Positions 1 to 5,995 of a DNA stretch of 7,328 nt are shown piece after piece. Below the pieces are notes generated by a model. It was given only the letters and a program-made list of their open reading frames with translations, ran no database searches and was not told the DNA's origin. A program made the translations under genes and the position numbers. Numbering within the stretch: the first letter of the stretch is position 1; each line of letters opens with the position of its first letter. Source of the DNA: Porticoccaceae bacterium UBA1117 (lineage in GTDB: Bacteria > Pseudomonadota > Gammaproteobacteria > Pseudomonadales > Porticoccaceae); the NCBI GenBank assembly GCA_002313335.1, contig DCBC01000100.1, positions 1 through 7,328 on the forward strand, read 5' to 3'.

Positions 1-433
1 CGGGCATAACATAATCTTTCTCTAGCTGCTCTGAGACGCTTACAAACAGCTCCGTTAGATCTGACATCATTACACCCAGATCGGTTTGAAACACAACACC
101 GGCAACAACCACGAAGCCAACCGCGACGCATACGTCGCTCACTAATGCCAAACTCCAGCTAGCAGTCCCTCTAAGAACGTTGGCTACTATTAAAGTGTTA
201 GCCAACGCTAAAATCGACATCACTGCAATAAACGGACTCGACTGCCCTGCAAAGTAGCTCACCACGAAAGGCAATGACGCCCAAAGAGTAACCAGTGCAC
301 CTTCAAAACTACCCTTTCGCAGAGTTACTAACCCTACCGCTGCTGGCCCGATTAACGGTACCAAGACACCTAAGAGGGCTACCAAGCAAGCCTGCGCTCG
401 CCCACGCATTATAAATTCAGCTAGGGTTCGCAC
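1..433 (-). CDS. DUF2232-type integral membrane protein, N-terminal part (runs off the left edge)
   Basis: An open frame of 144 codons runs from GTG at 433 to the window edge without a stop. It begins MRTLAEFIMRGRAQA (first codon read as Met) and is strongly hydrophobic, with at least three likely membrane segments: residues about 16-32, 46-62 and 68-85, and probably a fourth about 97-115. A short amphipathic N-terminus carrying FIMRGRAQA followed by hydrophobic helices, placed directly after rpsR, matches the DUF2232 membrane protein that sits between rpsR and rplI in many gammaproteobacteria. Its biochemical function is not known to me. The GTG lies 16 nt beyond the S18 stop with only a weak GAGTG upstream, so translation is probably coupled to rpsR. 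ATG at 409 is an alternative start, but it would remove the conserved-looking first eight residues. The identification rests on context and N-terminal resemblance recalled from memory; the open frame itself is clear. Confidence 0.72.
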   Translation of the reverse strand, partial: MRTLAEFIMRGRAQACLVALLGVLVPLIGPAAVGLVTLRKGSFEGALVTLWASLPFVVSYFAGQSSPFIAVMSILALANTLIVANVLRGTASWSLALVSDVCVAVGFVVVAGVVFQTDLGVMMSDLTELFVSVSEQLEKDYVMP

Positions 434-449
434 GGTTCAATACACTCTG

Positions 450-677
450 TTACTTATGACTGTCAGTATAAGGTAGCAGCGCGATGTAGCGCGCTCGCTT
501 AATGGCTTCTGACAGTTCACGTTGATACCGAGCCTTTGTTCCAGTAATACGACTAGGTACAATTTTTCCGCTCTCCGATACGTAGCCTTTCAGCGTATCT
601 AAGTCCTTATAATCGATCTCCGTTGCGCCTTCAGCGGTGAAACGACAAAATTTTCTACGACGTACAAATTTAGCCAT
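450..677 (-). CDS. rpsR: 30S ribosomal protein S18
   Basis: S18 is a small basic 30S protein that binds the central domain of 16S rRNA as a heterodimer with S6. This 75-residue protein has exactly the length of the E. coli protein and aligns without gaps: [12 protein letters not shown] at 6-17, [11 protein letters not shown] at 20-30, [13 protein letters not shown] at 35-47 and [15 protein letters not shown] at 58-72. The ATG is 2 nt after the rpsF stop. Its Shine-Dalgarno GGTGGAG (685-691, 7 nt from the ATG) lies inside the last codons of rpsF, so translation of the two partners is very likely coupled, which suits a 1:1 complex. Nothing is truncated or unusual. Confidence 0.98.
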   Translation of the reverse strand: MAKFVRRRKFCRFTAEGATEIDYKDLDTLKGYVSESGKIVPSRITGTKARYQRELSEAIKRARYIALLPYTDSHK

Positions 678-679
678 GA

Positions 680-1153
680 TTATTCTCCACCTTCCGAGTC
701 AGATTCAGCTTCAGTAACTTCAGCTACCGGGGCAGCTGGCTCTTCAGGTTTTGCAGCAGCTTTCTCAGCGGCTTCAGCCTTAATACGAGCTGCATTACGA
801 CGCTCACGAGCTTCTTTATCAGCTTTATCAGCATTCTCAAGTTTCATAATCGGTGATTCGCCAGTAACCGCATCATTACGTCGGATCACCATGCTTCGAA
901 TCACTGCATCATTATATCGAAAGGTTGAATTTAGCTCATCAAGGACTTCTTGTCCGCACTCGATATTCATCAAGATATAGTGAGCTTTGTGGATTTTGTT
1001 GATTGGGTAAGCCAACTGACGTCGACCCCAGTCTTCGCTTCTGTGAACTTTTCCGCCGCCAGCAGCAACCGATGCGCTATAGCGCTCGACCATACCTGGG
1101 ACTTGTTCGCTTTGGTCAGGATGGACCAAAAACACGACTTCATAGTGACGCAT
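680..1153 (-). CDS. rpsF: 30S ribosomal protein S6 with a long acidic Ala/Glu-rich C-terminal tail
   Basis: S6 pairs with S18 on the 30S platform. The start is ATG 1153, giving 157 residues beginning [20 protein letters not shown], nearly identical to E. coli S6; GAGGAG at 1159-1164 is 5 nt upstream. The frame stays open to an ATG at 1258, but that codon falls on the promoter -10 box and the extra 35 residues have no S6 character. The ferredoxin-like core is complete, with [14 protein letters not shown] at 40-53 and [15 protein letters not shown] at 78-92. Residues about 105-157 form a low-complexity tail: a charged stretch rich in K, E, R and A, then Pro/Ala/Glu, ending in acidic ESDSEGGE. 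E. coli S6 has 131-135 residues and an acidic end modified by the glutamate ligase RimK, so this tail is longer by about 20 residues. It leads the rpsF-rpsR-DUF2232 operon. Confidence 0.97.
   Translation of the reverse strand: MRHYEVVFLVHPDQSEQVPGMVERYSASVAAGGGKVHRSEDWGRRQLAYPINKIHKAHYILMNIECGQEVLDELNSTFRYNDAVIRSMVIRRNDAVTGESPIMKLENADKADKEARERRNAARIKAEAAEKAAAKPEEPAAPVAEVTEAESDSEGGE
815..832 (-). repeat. 9-bp tandem repeat in the rpsF tail
   Basis: The unit TTTATCAGC occurs twice in perfect tandem (815-823 and 824-832 on the plus strand). On the coding strand it gives the ADKADK part of the S6 tail. It looks like a small in-frame duplication and suggests how the low-complexity tail grows or shrinks without frameshifting. 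Confidence 0.6.
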
Positions 1154-1177
1154 TGTATCTCCTCGTGGGTTAAAGAG

Positions 1178-1210
1178 TCTCCCGTTAGTGGCATGTGCCA
1201 CGCGGTAAGA
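1178..1210 (-). promoter_or_regulatory. Putative S6:S18-binding leader RNA (autoregulatory hairpin of rpsF)
   Basis: Read as RNA on the minus strand, a perfect 5-bp stem GUGGC/GCCAC closes a 4-nt ACAU loop. Directly below it, ACCGC on the left faces UAACGG on the right, and UCU/AGA can close the base. A hairpin with a conserved CCG next to an internal loop, shortly upstream of rpsF, is the reported S6:S18 regulatory motif, which imitates the complex's binding site in the 16S rRNA central domain. It sits about 25 nt before the S6 start and 13 nt before the GAGGAG ribosome site, inside the leader expected from the promoter at 1257-1285. Binding of excess S6:S18 would repress translation of the operon. 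Seen: hairpin, CCG and position. Inferred: protein binding. Confidence 0.72.
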
Positions 1211-1256
1211 CAAGGAGTGCCGAGACATTTTTGACTCGACGCTTTTAAGGCGATGC

Positions 1257-1285
1257 ATTGTAGTTACTTAAGTAGTTGCTTGCAA
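1257..1285 (-). promoter_or_regulatory. Sigma-70 promoter of the rpsF operon
   Basis: On the minus strand, TTGCAA (1280-1285) and TACAAT (1257-1262) are separated by exactly 17 nt, matching the -35 consensus at 4 of 6 and the -10 consensus at 5 of 6 positions. The bases after the -10 (GCATCGCC) form a GC-rich discriminator, as is common at stringently controlled ribosomal protein promoters. The predicted mRNA start near 1249-1251 gives a leader of roughly 95-100 nt, enough to contain the S6:S18 hairpin. The site lies about 30-55 bp after the stop of the phosphatidyltransferase gene, so the ribosomal operon can be transcribed independently of rlmB. Confidence 0.7.
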
Positions 1286-1292
1286 CTCACTT
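1270..1292 (-). repeat. Imperfect dyad spanning the rpsF -35 box
   Basis: On the minus strand, AAGTG-A-GTTG and CAAC-TACTT can pair around a CAAG loop (9 pairs including one G-U, one bulged A). It begins 22 nt past the stop of the phosphatidyltransferase gene and covers the -35 hexamer. No T-run follows on the minus strand, so it is a poor intrinsic terminator. It could weakly attenuate readthrough or be an operator, or it may be chance. Confidence 0.35.
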
Positions 1293-1314
1293 TATTAAGT
1301 TAATGCACTAATTC

Positions 1315-1908
1315 TTAGAGCCTTTTAGCGTTAGTGTCTCCACGCATGAAAAGACGCCATGCTGATCCCACATTCGTAGCTGGAGATTTTAAAATTATAG
1401 TAATAAGTATTTCTTCTGACGCCACTAATAAATAAAACAAAATAACTAGCCTAAACCACGTATCAGCATCCAGCAAAATAAGCATATAGTAGGCTGGCGC
1501 AATCAGTATCGCCGCCACTTTCGCACCCCACGTATGATAACTGGGGTATTCACCAAATTTAACCAAAGCCGCTACCAAAGGTATGATAAAGGATAACGTA
1601 GCGGACAAAAGGTATGCTTGCTGATCAGTGAAAATGCTTGGCCAAAGTTGATAGAGCCCAAAAATCATACTGGCATACGTTAAGGAATCCCCCCAACTAT
1701 CAAGCTTGGCACCGAAATCACTGACCTGATTGAGCTTGCGGGCAAGGTGGCCATCAAGTACGTCGCTAACCAGAGATGCCGCCAGTACTCCCAGAAACCA
1801 ATAAGGCGCGCCCTCTAATGCAAAAAAAACCAACACTGGCACCAACAGCAGCCGCAAGAAACTGAGTAGATTCGCGATCGGAAATGTCTTAGAGTTCATC
1901 GCATCCAT
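1315..1908 (-). CDS. CDP-alcohol phosphatidyltransferase family membrane enzyme
   Basis: These inner-membrane enzymes transfer a phosphatidyl group from a CDP-alcohol such as CDP-diacylglycerol to a second alcohol, releasing CMP. The family signature DxxDGxxARx8Gx3Dx3D is complete: D49, D52, G53, A56, R57, G66, D70 and D74, the aspartates being the metal and catalytic ligands. The 197 residues are mostly hydrophobic, with about five or six membrane segments, near the usual size for PgsA-like proteins. However, the end of the motif reads LDSWGDSLTY, whereas canonical phosphatidylglycerolphosphate synthase has a DPxADK-type sequence there, so I do not call it pgsA; the acceptor alcohol is unknown. 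Start: ATG 1908 is used, but ATG 1899 (three codons on) is equally plausible, since neither has a strong ribosome site. It lies between rlmB and rpsF on the same strand, 162 bp after rlmB, probably as its own unit or by readthrough. Confidence 0.88.
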   Translation of the reverse strand: MDAMNSKTFPIANLLSFLRLLLVPVLVFFALEGAPYWFLGVLAASLVSDVLDGHLARKLNQVSDFGAKLDSWGDSLTYASMIFGLYQLWPSIFTDQQAYLLSATLSFIIPLVAALVKFGEYPSYHTWGAKVAAILIAPAYYMLILLDADTWFRLVILFYLLVASEEILITIILKSPATNVGSAWRLFMRGDTNAKRL

Positions 1909-1920
1909 TTAAGTGAACCT

Positions 1921-1954
1921 AGGCTAAAAAAATTTAAATTGTTTTTTCAAGCCT
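1921..1954. repeat. AT-rich inverted repeat upstream of the phosphatidyltransferase gene
   Basis: AGGCT (1921-1925) pairs with AGCCT (1950-1954), and, inside a small mismatch, A6 (1927-1932) faces T6 (1942-1947), leaving a 9-nt TTTAAATTG centre. The dyad lies 13 bp before the ATG at 1908, in a 162-bp gap after rlmB where I find no gene. It may be a regulatory site or an AT-rich upstream element. It is not a standard terminator, because the T-run is inside the stem rather than after it. No promoter in the gap is convincing. Confidence 0.4.
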
Positions 1955-2070
1955 ATCGCTAGTTGGTAGCCAAAAGCAACATTCCTATTAAAATATCTGC
2001 GCCAACACCTCTAGCACAAAGCAGGCTTAGCTAAATGCACTTAATAGTAATGACAGACCAAAAGTCAGAT

Positions 2071-2808
2071 CTAAATAAGTACCGAGCGCTGGCGAACGAT
2101 TTCGAAAAGGCACACGCCGGTGGCTACAGAGACATTTAGGCTCTGGACCTCCCCCGCCATCGGTAATTTAGCCAAAAAATCACATTGCTTGGAGGTAAGT
2201 TGGCGCATCCCATCACCCTCTGCGCCCATAACTAAAACGATTGCTCCGGTTAAATCCATTTTGTACAGAGACTTTTCTGCCTCACCGGTAGTTCCTACCG
2301 CCCAGACTCCTAGCTGCTGGAGTTTGTCTAGCGTTCTTGTCAAGTTAGTTACCGTAACCAAGGGCACGGATTCGGCGGCACCACAGGCAACTTTTTGCAC
2401 AACAGGCGTCAGGCCTACGGAATTATCTTTTGGTACAATAACGGCGTGAACCCCTGCTGCATCAGCTGATCTTAGGCACGCACCTAAATTATGTGGGTCA
2501 GTCACGCCATCAAGCATTAAGAAAAAGCTTTGGTTGCCGTGGGTCTCAGCGAGTTGTAACAAAAAAGATTCATCTCGCGCCTCTCCAGGCCTACACAGTG
2601 CAATGACTCCTTGATGCCTCCCTTGAACTTTGGCATCTAGTTTCTTTATCGTAACTGGCTGCAGTGGAATTCCATGCTGTTCAGCTAAATTATAGATTTT
2701 CTGCAGACGATCATCACGGCGTCCACTTTGCACCTGTATTTCCTCTACCCTCTGAGGGGCAGATTTCAACATAGTTTGAATAGCATGAATGCCATAAATC
2801 CAATCCAC
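2071..2808 (-). CDS. rlmB: 23S rRNA (guanosine-2'-O-)-methyltransferase RlmB
   Basis: RlmB methylates the 2'-O of a conserved guanosine (G2251 in E. coli numbering) in the peptidyl-transferase P-loop of 23S rRNA, using S-adenosylmethionine. This 245-residue protein (E. coli 243) has an N-terminal substrate-binding domain starting WIYGIHA, and a SPOUT knot domain with all three SpoU motifs: LDGVTDPHNLGACLRSADAA at 99-118, VMGAEGDGM at 193-201 and PMAGEVQSLNVSVATGV at 216-232. I chose GTG 2808 because AGGAG sits 7 nt upstream and the protein then begins where E. coli RlmB does. The frame extends to a GTG at 2871, adding 21 residues without family support. In many relatives rnr (RNase R) lies directly upstream; here a divergent RDD gene does, so rlmB needs its own promoter. 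Confidence 0.97.
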   Translation of the reverse strand: MDWIYGIHAIQTMLKSAPQRVEEIQVQSGRRDDRLQKIYNLAEQHGIPLQPVTIKKLDAKVQGRHQGVIALCRPGEARDESFLLQLAETHGNQSFFLMLDGVTDPHNLGACLRSADAAGVHAVIVPKDNSVGLTPVVQKVACGAAESVPLVTVTNLTRTLDKLQQLGVWAVGTTGEAEKSLYKMDLTGAIVLVMGAEGDGMRQLTSKQCDFLAKLPMAGEVQSLNVSVATGVCLFEIVRQRSVLI

Positions 2809-2815
2809 AAAAAAA

Positions 2816-2820
2816 CTCCT
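2816..2820 (-). promoter_or_regulatory. Ribosome binding site fixing the rlmB GTG start
   Basis: AGGAG on the minus strand, separated from GTG 2808 by seven T residues. It is the only strong Shine-Dalgarno near the 5' end of the gene and supports the non-ATG start over the longer frame. Confidence 0.8.
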
Positions 2821-2851
2821 AAGGTATGTTTTTATCAATCGAGGATTGCGC

Positions 2852-2857
2852 ATTGTA
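2852..2857 (-). promoter_or_regulatory. Candidate -10 box for rlmB
   Basis: TACAAT followed by GCGC lies about 44 nt before the rlmB GTG, and TACAATGC is the same octamer seen at the rpsF -10. No good -35 is found 16-18 bp upstream, so this is only a candidate. Confidence 0.3.
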
Positions 2858-2933
2858 CTGGCTTTCGGCACACTTCTGGTACCAATCGTTCTCTGATTTT
2901 CAAATAATCAACAAAAGCGGCGTTACTTAAACG

Positions 2934-3428
2934 ATGAGCCCAGTGAAAAAGAATCCAACTCACTTAACAACACATCCAAGCGCCAGCATAGCGCGCCGCA
3001 TGGCAGCAATGGTCTACGACCTTTTCTTATTGGCCGCTATCGTCATGGCATATTCCCTTGCCGTCATCATGCCTTTAAGGTTCGCGGTTTACGGAATGCC
3101 TGATAACGACATTGGTTGGGTGGGTTTTTCGCTGATTTTTAAGCTAGTACTAATGATTGGCCTGACATTTACTCTCTGTGGATATTTTTTTATATGCTGG
3201 CGCAAGCAAGGCCAATCGATGGGAATGAAAGCATGGCGATTAAAACTTCAACAACCTAGCGGGGAACTTCCCAGTGCCAAACAATGTTGGTGGCGCTGTT
3301 TGCTAGCGCCTGCTTCTCTAGCTTGCTTTGGACTAGGATACCTATGGTGCTTGATTCCGCCCAATAAAGAATGCCTGCATGACCGTCTTACGGGGACACA
3401 AGTGGTGACATTACCTAAAAGTAAATAA
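2934..3428 (+). CDS. RDD family integral membrane protein
   Basis: RDD proteins are small multi-spanning membrane proteins named for conserved Arg-Asp-Asp positions; most have no proven function, though some have been linked to ion or solute transport. The 164 residues show a hydrophilic N-terminus, then [10 protein letters not shown] at 20-29 with R21/R22 and D29, hydrophobic segments at about 27-50, 62-88 and 120-140, the loop [15 protein letters not shown] after the second segment, and a C-terminal [11 protein letters not shown]. The last two are typical family signatures. ATG 2934 is the first possible start, since an in-frame TAA lies two codons upstream; there is no clear Shine-Dalgarno. 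The gene is divergent from rlmB (125-bp gap) and is followed 23 bp later by glpK on the same strand, suggesting cotranscription. No promoter is convincing by eye. Confidence 0.88.
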   Translation: MSPVKKNPTHLTTHPSASIARRMAAMVYDLFLLAAIVMAYSLAVIMPLRFAVYGMPDNDIGWVGFSLIFKLVLMIGLTFTLCGYFFICWRKQGQSMGMKAWRLKLQQPSGELPSAKQCWWRCLLAPASLACFGLGYLWCLIPPNKECLHDRLTGTQVVTLPKSK

Positions 3429-3451
3429 AGCCTAACGTAGCGTGGACGCTT

Positions 3452-4951
3452 ATGAACTCTAAACATTTTATTCTTGCCATAGATCAGGGTACGACTTCGT
3501 CGAGAAGTATGCTATTTGATCAACAGTTTTTGGTAGCAGAACAATCGCAGTACGAATTTCCTCAGTACTTTCCAGAATCTGGCTGGGTAGAGCACAATCC
3601 TGAGGATATTTGGCAAACAACGTTAAAGACCTGTAAAGATGTCATCGCCAAGACTCGCACTGGCGCCTCAAATATTGCCGCCATTGGCATTACCAATCAA
3701 AGAGAAACTACTATTGTTTGGGAGCGCTCTACCGGCAAACCAATTTATAATGCGATCGTCTGGCAAGACAGGCGGACTGCGAGTCTTTGTACCTCTCTAA
3801 AAAGGGACGGTATCGAACCCCTAATTAACGCCAAGACTGGTTTACTATTAGACCCCTATTTTTCAGCGACCAAAGTCGCTTGGATTTTGGACAATGTCAG
3901 TAATGCACGATTAAAGGCGGAGCGAGGAGAGCTTGCTTTTGGGACGGTAGACAGCTGGATACTTTGGAACTTAACCGAAGGTAAAGTTCACGCTACTGAT
4001 GCCACCAATGCGTCACGCACTATGCTCTACAATATCCATTCTGGCGATTGGGATGAGGAGCTATTAGAAATATTTAATGTGCCGCGCTCAATGCTTCCAG
4101 TGGTTAAGAATAGTGCTGATGATTTTGGGACCACCACATTATTTGGCTCTCCTCTGAAAATTTATGGCATCGCAGGCGATCAACAAGCGGCGGCTATAGG
4201 CCAGGCTTGCTTTGAGGTAGGTATGATGAAGTCTACTTATGGAACAGGCTGTTTTGCGCTACTCAACACCGGTGACAATGCCGTTACCTCAACCAATCGC
4301 TTGCTAACTACCATTGCCTACCAACTAGATGGCAAAGTGACCTATGCCTTGGAAGGGTCAATTTTTATTGCGGGTGCCGCGGTGCAGTGGCTGAGAGATG
4401 GTCTTGGCATTATTGAGTCTGCCGAGCAGAGCGGTGCTTTAGCATTACAAGCGGACCCCAACGAACAGGTATACATGGTTCCGGCCTTTACGGGGCTTGG
4501 CGCACCATGGTGGGATGCAGACACACGCGGGGCAATTTTTGGTTTAACACGCAATACAGGCCCAGCCGAAATTGCAAAAGCCGCCCTTGAGTCCGTTTGC
4601 TACCAAACTCTGGATCTTCTAACAGCAATGCGCGCGGACTGGAATCATCCTCAAAAAACAGTGTTGCGAGTGGACGGTGGTATGGTCGCTAGTGACTGGA
4701 CCATGCAATGTTTAGCGGATATTTTAGAGTCGCCAGTGGAGCGCCCACGCATCATAGAAACTACCGCTATCGGCGCTGCTTGGCTTGCAGGATCTAAGAC
4801 AGGACTGTGGCCAAATCAGCAAGAATTTGCGGACTCTTGGCACTGCCAGCGACGCTTTGAACCAAAAATGGAGAAACCCTTACGAGACAAAAAGGTAGCA
4901 CATTGGAATGACGCAATAAACCGGTTAACCGCTGCGCCGCAAAAGATATAG
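3452..4951 (+). CDS. glpK: Glycerol kinase
   Basis: GlpK phosphorylates glycerol with ATP to glycerol-3-phosphate, trapping it in the cytoplasm for catabolism or phospholipid synthesis. The 499 residues (E. coli 502) cover both FGGY-kinase domains: phosphate-binding DQGTTSSR at 11-18; glycerol-binding R84, E85, W104, Y136 and D243; the STYGTGCF nucleotide-site segment and FTGLGAPWW in the C-terminal half. Compared with E. coli, the GGKGGTR loop that binds fructose-1,6-bisphosphate is replaced by [10 protein letters not shown] just before YGIAGDQQ, 3 residues shorter, and the C-terminal segment contacted by phosphotransferase protein IIA-Glc is also different (EKPLRDKK). Both feedback inputs are therefore probably absent. 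GGA at 3444-3446 is a modest ribosome site, 5 nt from the ATG. No glpF, glpD or glpR is present in the window. Its last 27 bp overlap the end of lptG on the other strand. Confidence 0.97.
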   Translation: MNSKHFILAIDQGTTSSRSMLFDQQFLVAEQSQYEFPQYFPESGWVEHNPEDIWQTTLKTCKDVIAKTRTGASNIAAIGITNQRETTIVWERSTGKPIYNAIVWQDRRTASLCTSLKRDGIEPLINAKTGLLLDPYFSATKVAWILDNVSNARLKAERGELAFGTVDSWILWNLTEGKVHATDATNASRTMLYNIHSGDWDEELLEIFNVPRSMLPVVKNSADDFGTTTLFGSPLKIYGIAGDQQAAAIGQACFEVGMMKSTYGTGCFALLNTGDNAVTSTNRLLTTIAYQLDGKVTYALEGSIFIAGAAVQWLRDGLGIIESAEQSGALALQADPNEQVYMVPAFTGLGAPWWDADTRGAIFGLTRNTGPAEIAKAALESVCYQTLDLLTAMRADWNHPQKTVLRVDGGMVASDWTMQCLADILESPVERPRIIETTAIGAAWLAGSKTGLWPNQQEFADSWHCQRRFEPKMEKPLRDKKVAHWNDAINRLTAAPQKI

Positions 4952-5995
4952 CCCAACTAAAATACATAACAATATGGGTGTAATGACGGCAAAAATGACG
5001 GGGAATCCGAACACTAAACTGAACGGTCCAAGTAAATCCTGCAGAATTTTAAAACTTAAACCGACTAAAACACCAACAAATATACGAAACCCCATGGTTG
5101 CATCTCGAAGAGGGCCAAAAACAAAAGAAATGGCGATTAGCACTAGCCCTAAGACAACCAGAGGTTGCAGTAATTTCCGCCAGTATGCTAGCTCATAAAC
5201 AGCGGTATCTGCGTTTTGTTGACGTAAAAAATCGATATGATTATCTAATGTTCTCACCGGTAATGATGCCGCCGGCAAAATATTAACCGTGAGTATTTGG
5301 GGAGACAACTCAGAATTCCAACGACGCGTTATCCGTTTCTCTGTTACCGTTTTATTTTCATCAAAGCGCGTAATAGAGACGTTTTCTTCGACCCAAAACT
5401 GTTCGGTAGCGTTATAGGTAGCTCTGCTTGAAAAGCTTGCCTGTTGTAACTTTTGCTGATCATCAAATTGATAGCGCGTAACGCCATAAAGAACACCTCC
5501 GGGAAAGACTGCATTGAAGTGCATGAACTCGCGCTCTTCGCGAATCCAAAGTCCAGCGGCGGAATCTTGAGAAGAAGAGCCTTTGCGCAAGTATTCACGA
5601 GTTCCTTCTGCCCGCTGATCTAAATAAGGTGAAAAATACTCTCCGATACCCACACTCAACACAATAAACACAAGTACTGGCTTCATCACAAAGTACACGA
5701 TACGCACTAAGGAAACTCCTGAAGCACGCATTACAGTCACTTCACTGTTACCGACAAGTAACCCCAGACCATAAAGACAGCCAATAAGAGAGGAAATAGG
5801 CATATATTCGTAGACCGTCGACGGTAGTTTTGTGAATACATAAATTAGCGTATCTACGAAATAATAGTCTCTTTGAATTGCTCGGGTTTGATCAATAATC
5901 TCCGCGACGACATCAAGCCCTACAATTACACAAAGCGCCAAAAGTACTGATCTAAAGACTGTGCCGCCAATATGCCTAGATAGTCGCCGCATCAT
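4925..5995 (-). CDS. lptG: LPS export ABC transporter permease LptG
   Basis: LptG, with LptF and two LptB ATPases, forms the inner-membrane LptB2FG transporter that extracts lipopolysaccharide and feeds it to LptC and the periplasmic bridge. The 356 residues (E. coli 360) show the expected plan: three N-terminal membrane helices (about 12-34, 58-82, 96-118), a periplasmic beta-jellyroll (about 125-260), and three C-terminal helices (about 277-294, 302-325, 332-352). The cytoplasmic coupling segment [12 protein letters not shown] at 82-93 includes the conserved Glu85, and FGPLR at 293-297 matches E. coli. ATG 5995 is chosen because it overlaps the lptF stop as ATGA and has GGGGGAG (6002-6008) 6 nt upstream; TTG 6010 and ATG 5992 are less likely. 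It is translationally coupled to lptF and collides with glpK at its 3' end. Confidence 0.95.
   Translation of the reverse strand: MMRRLSRHIGGTVFRSVLLALCVIVGLDVVAEIIDQTRAIQRDYYFVDTLIYVFTKLPSTVYEYMPISSLIGCLYGLGLLVGNSEVTVMRASGVSLVRIVYFVMKPVLVFIVLSVGIGEYFSPYLDQRAEGTREYLRKGSSSQDSAAGLWIREEREFMHFNAVFPGGVLYGVTRYQFDDQQKLQQASFSSRATYNATEQFWVEENVSITRFDENKTVTEKRITRRWNSELSPQILTVNILPAASLPVRTLDNHIDFLRQQNADTAVYELAYWRKLLQPLVVLGLVLIAISFVFGPLRDATMGFRIFVGVLVGLSFKILQDLLGPFSLVFGFPVIFAVITPILLCILVGLYLLRRSG

Noticed and set aside
950..1234. Plus-strand open frames over rpsF, and similar ones over rlmB, lptG and lptF
   Set aside because: They are antisense to strongly conserved genes, have no ribosome sites and no recognisable protein character.
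1154..1258. 35-residue N-terminal extension of S6 from an ATG at 1258
   Set aside because: The upstream ATG overlaps the promoter -10 and the extension crosses the leader hairpin; ATG 1153 has GAGGAG and matches the known S6 start.
1909..2070. Small gene or terminator after rlmB
   Set aside because: No credible open frame with a ribosome site and no GC-rich hairpin followed by a T-run on the minus strand.
2809..2871. 21-residue N-terminal extension of RlmB from GTG 2871
   Set aside because: No family support and no ribosome site; AGGAG before GTG 2808 gives the expected length.
2872..2933. Promoter for the RDD-glpK unit
   Set aside because: No hexamer pair with acceptable spacing was found on the plus strand.
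3439..3450. AGCG-TGGA-CGCT hairpin holding the glpK ribosome site in its loop
   Set aside because: Only four base pairs, and the GGA stays in the loop and accessible; too weak to claim as a thermosensor or switch.
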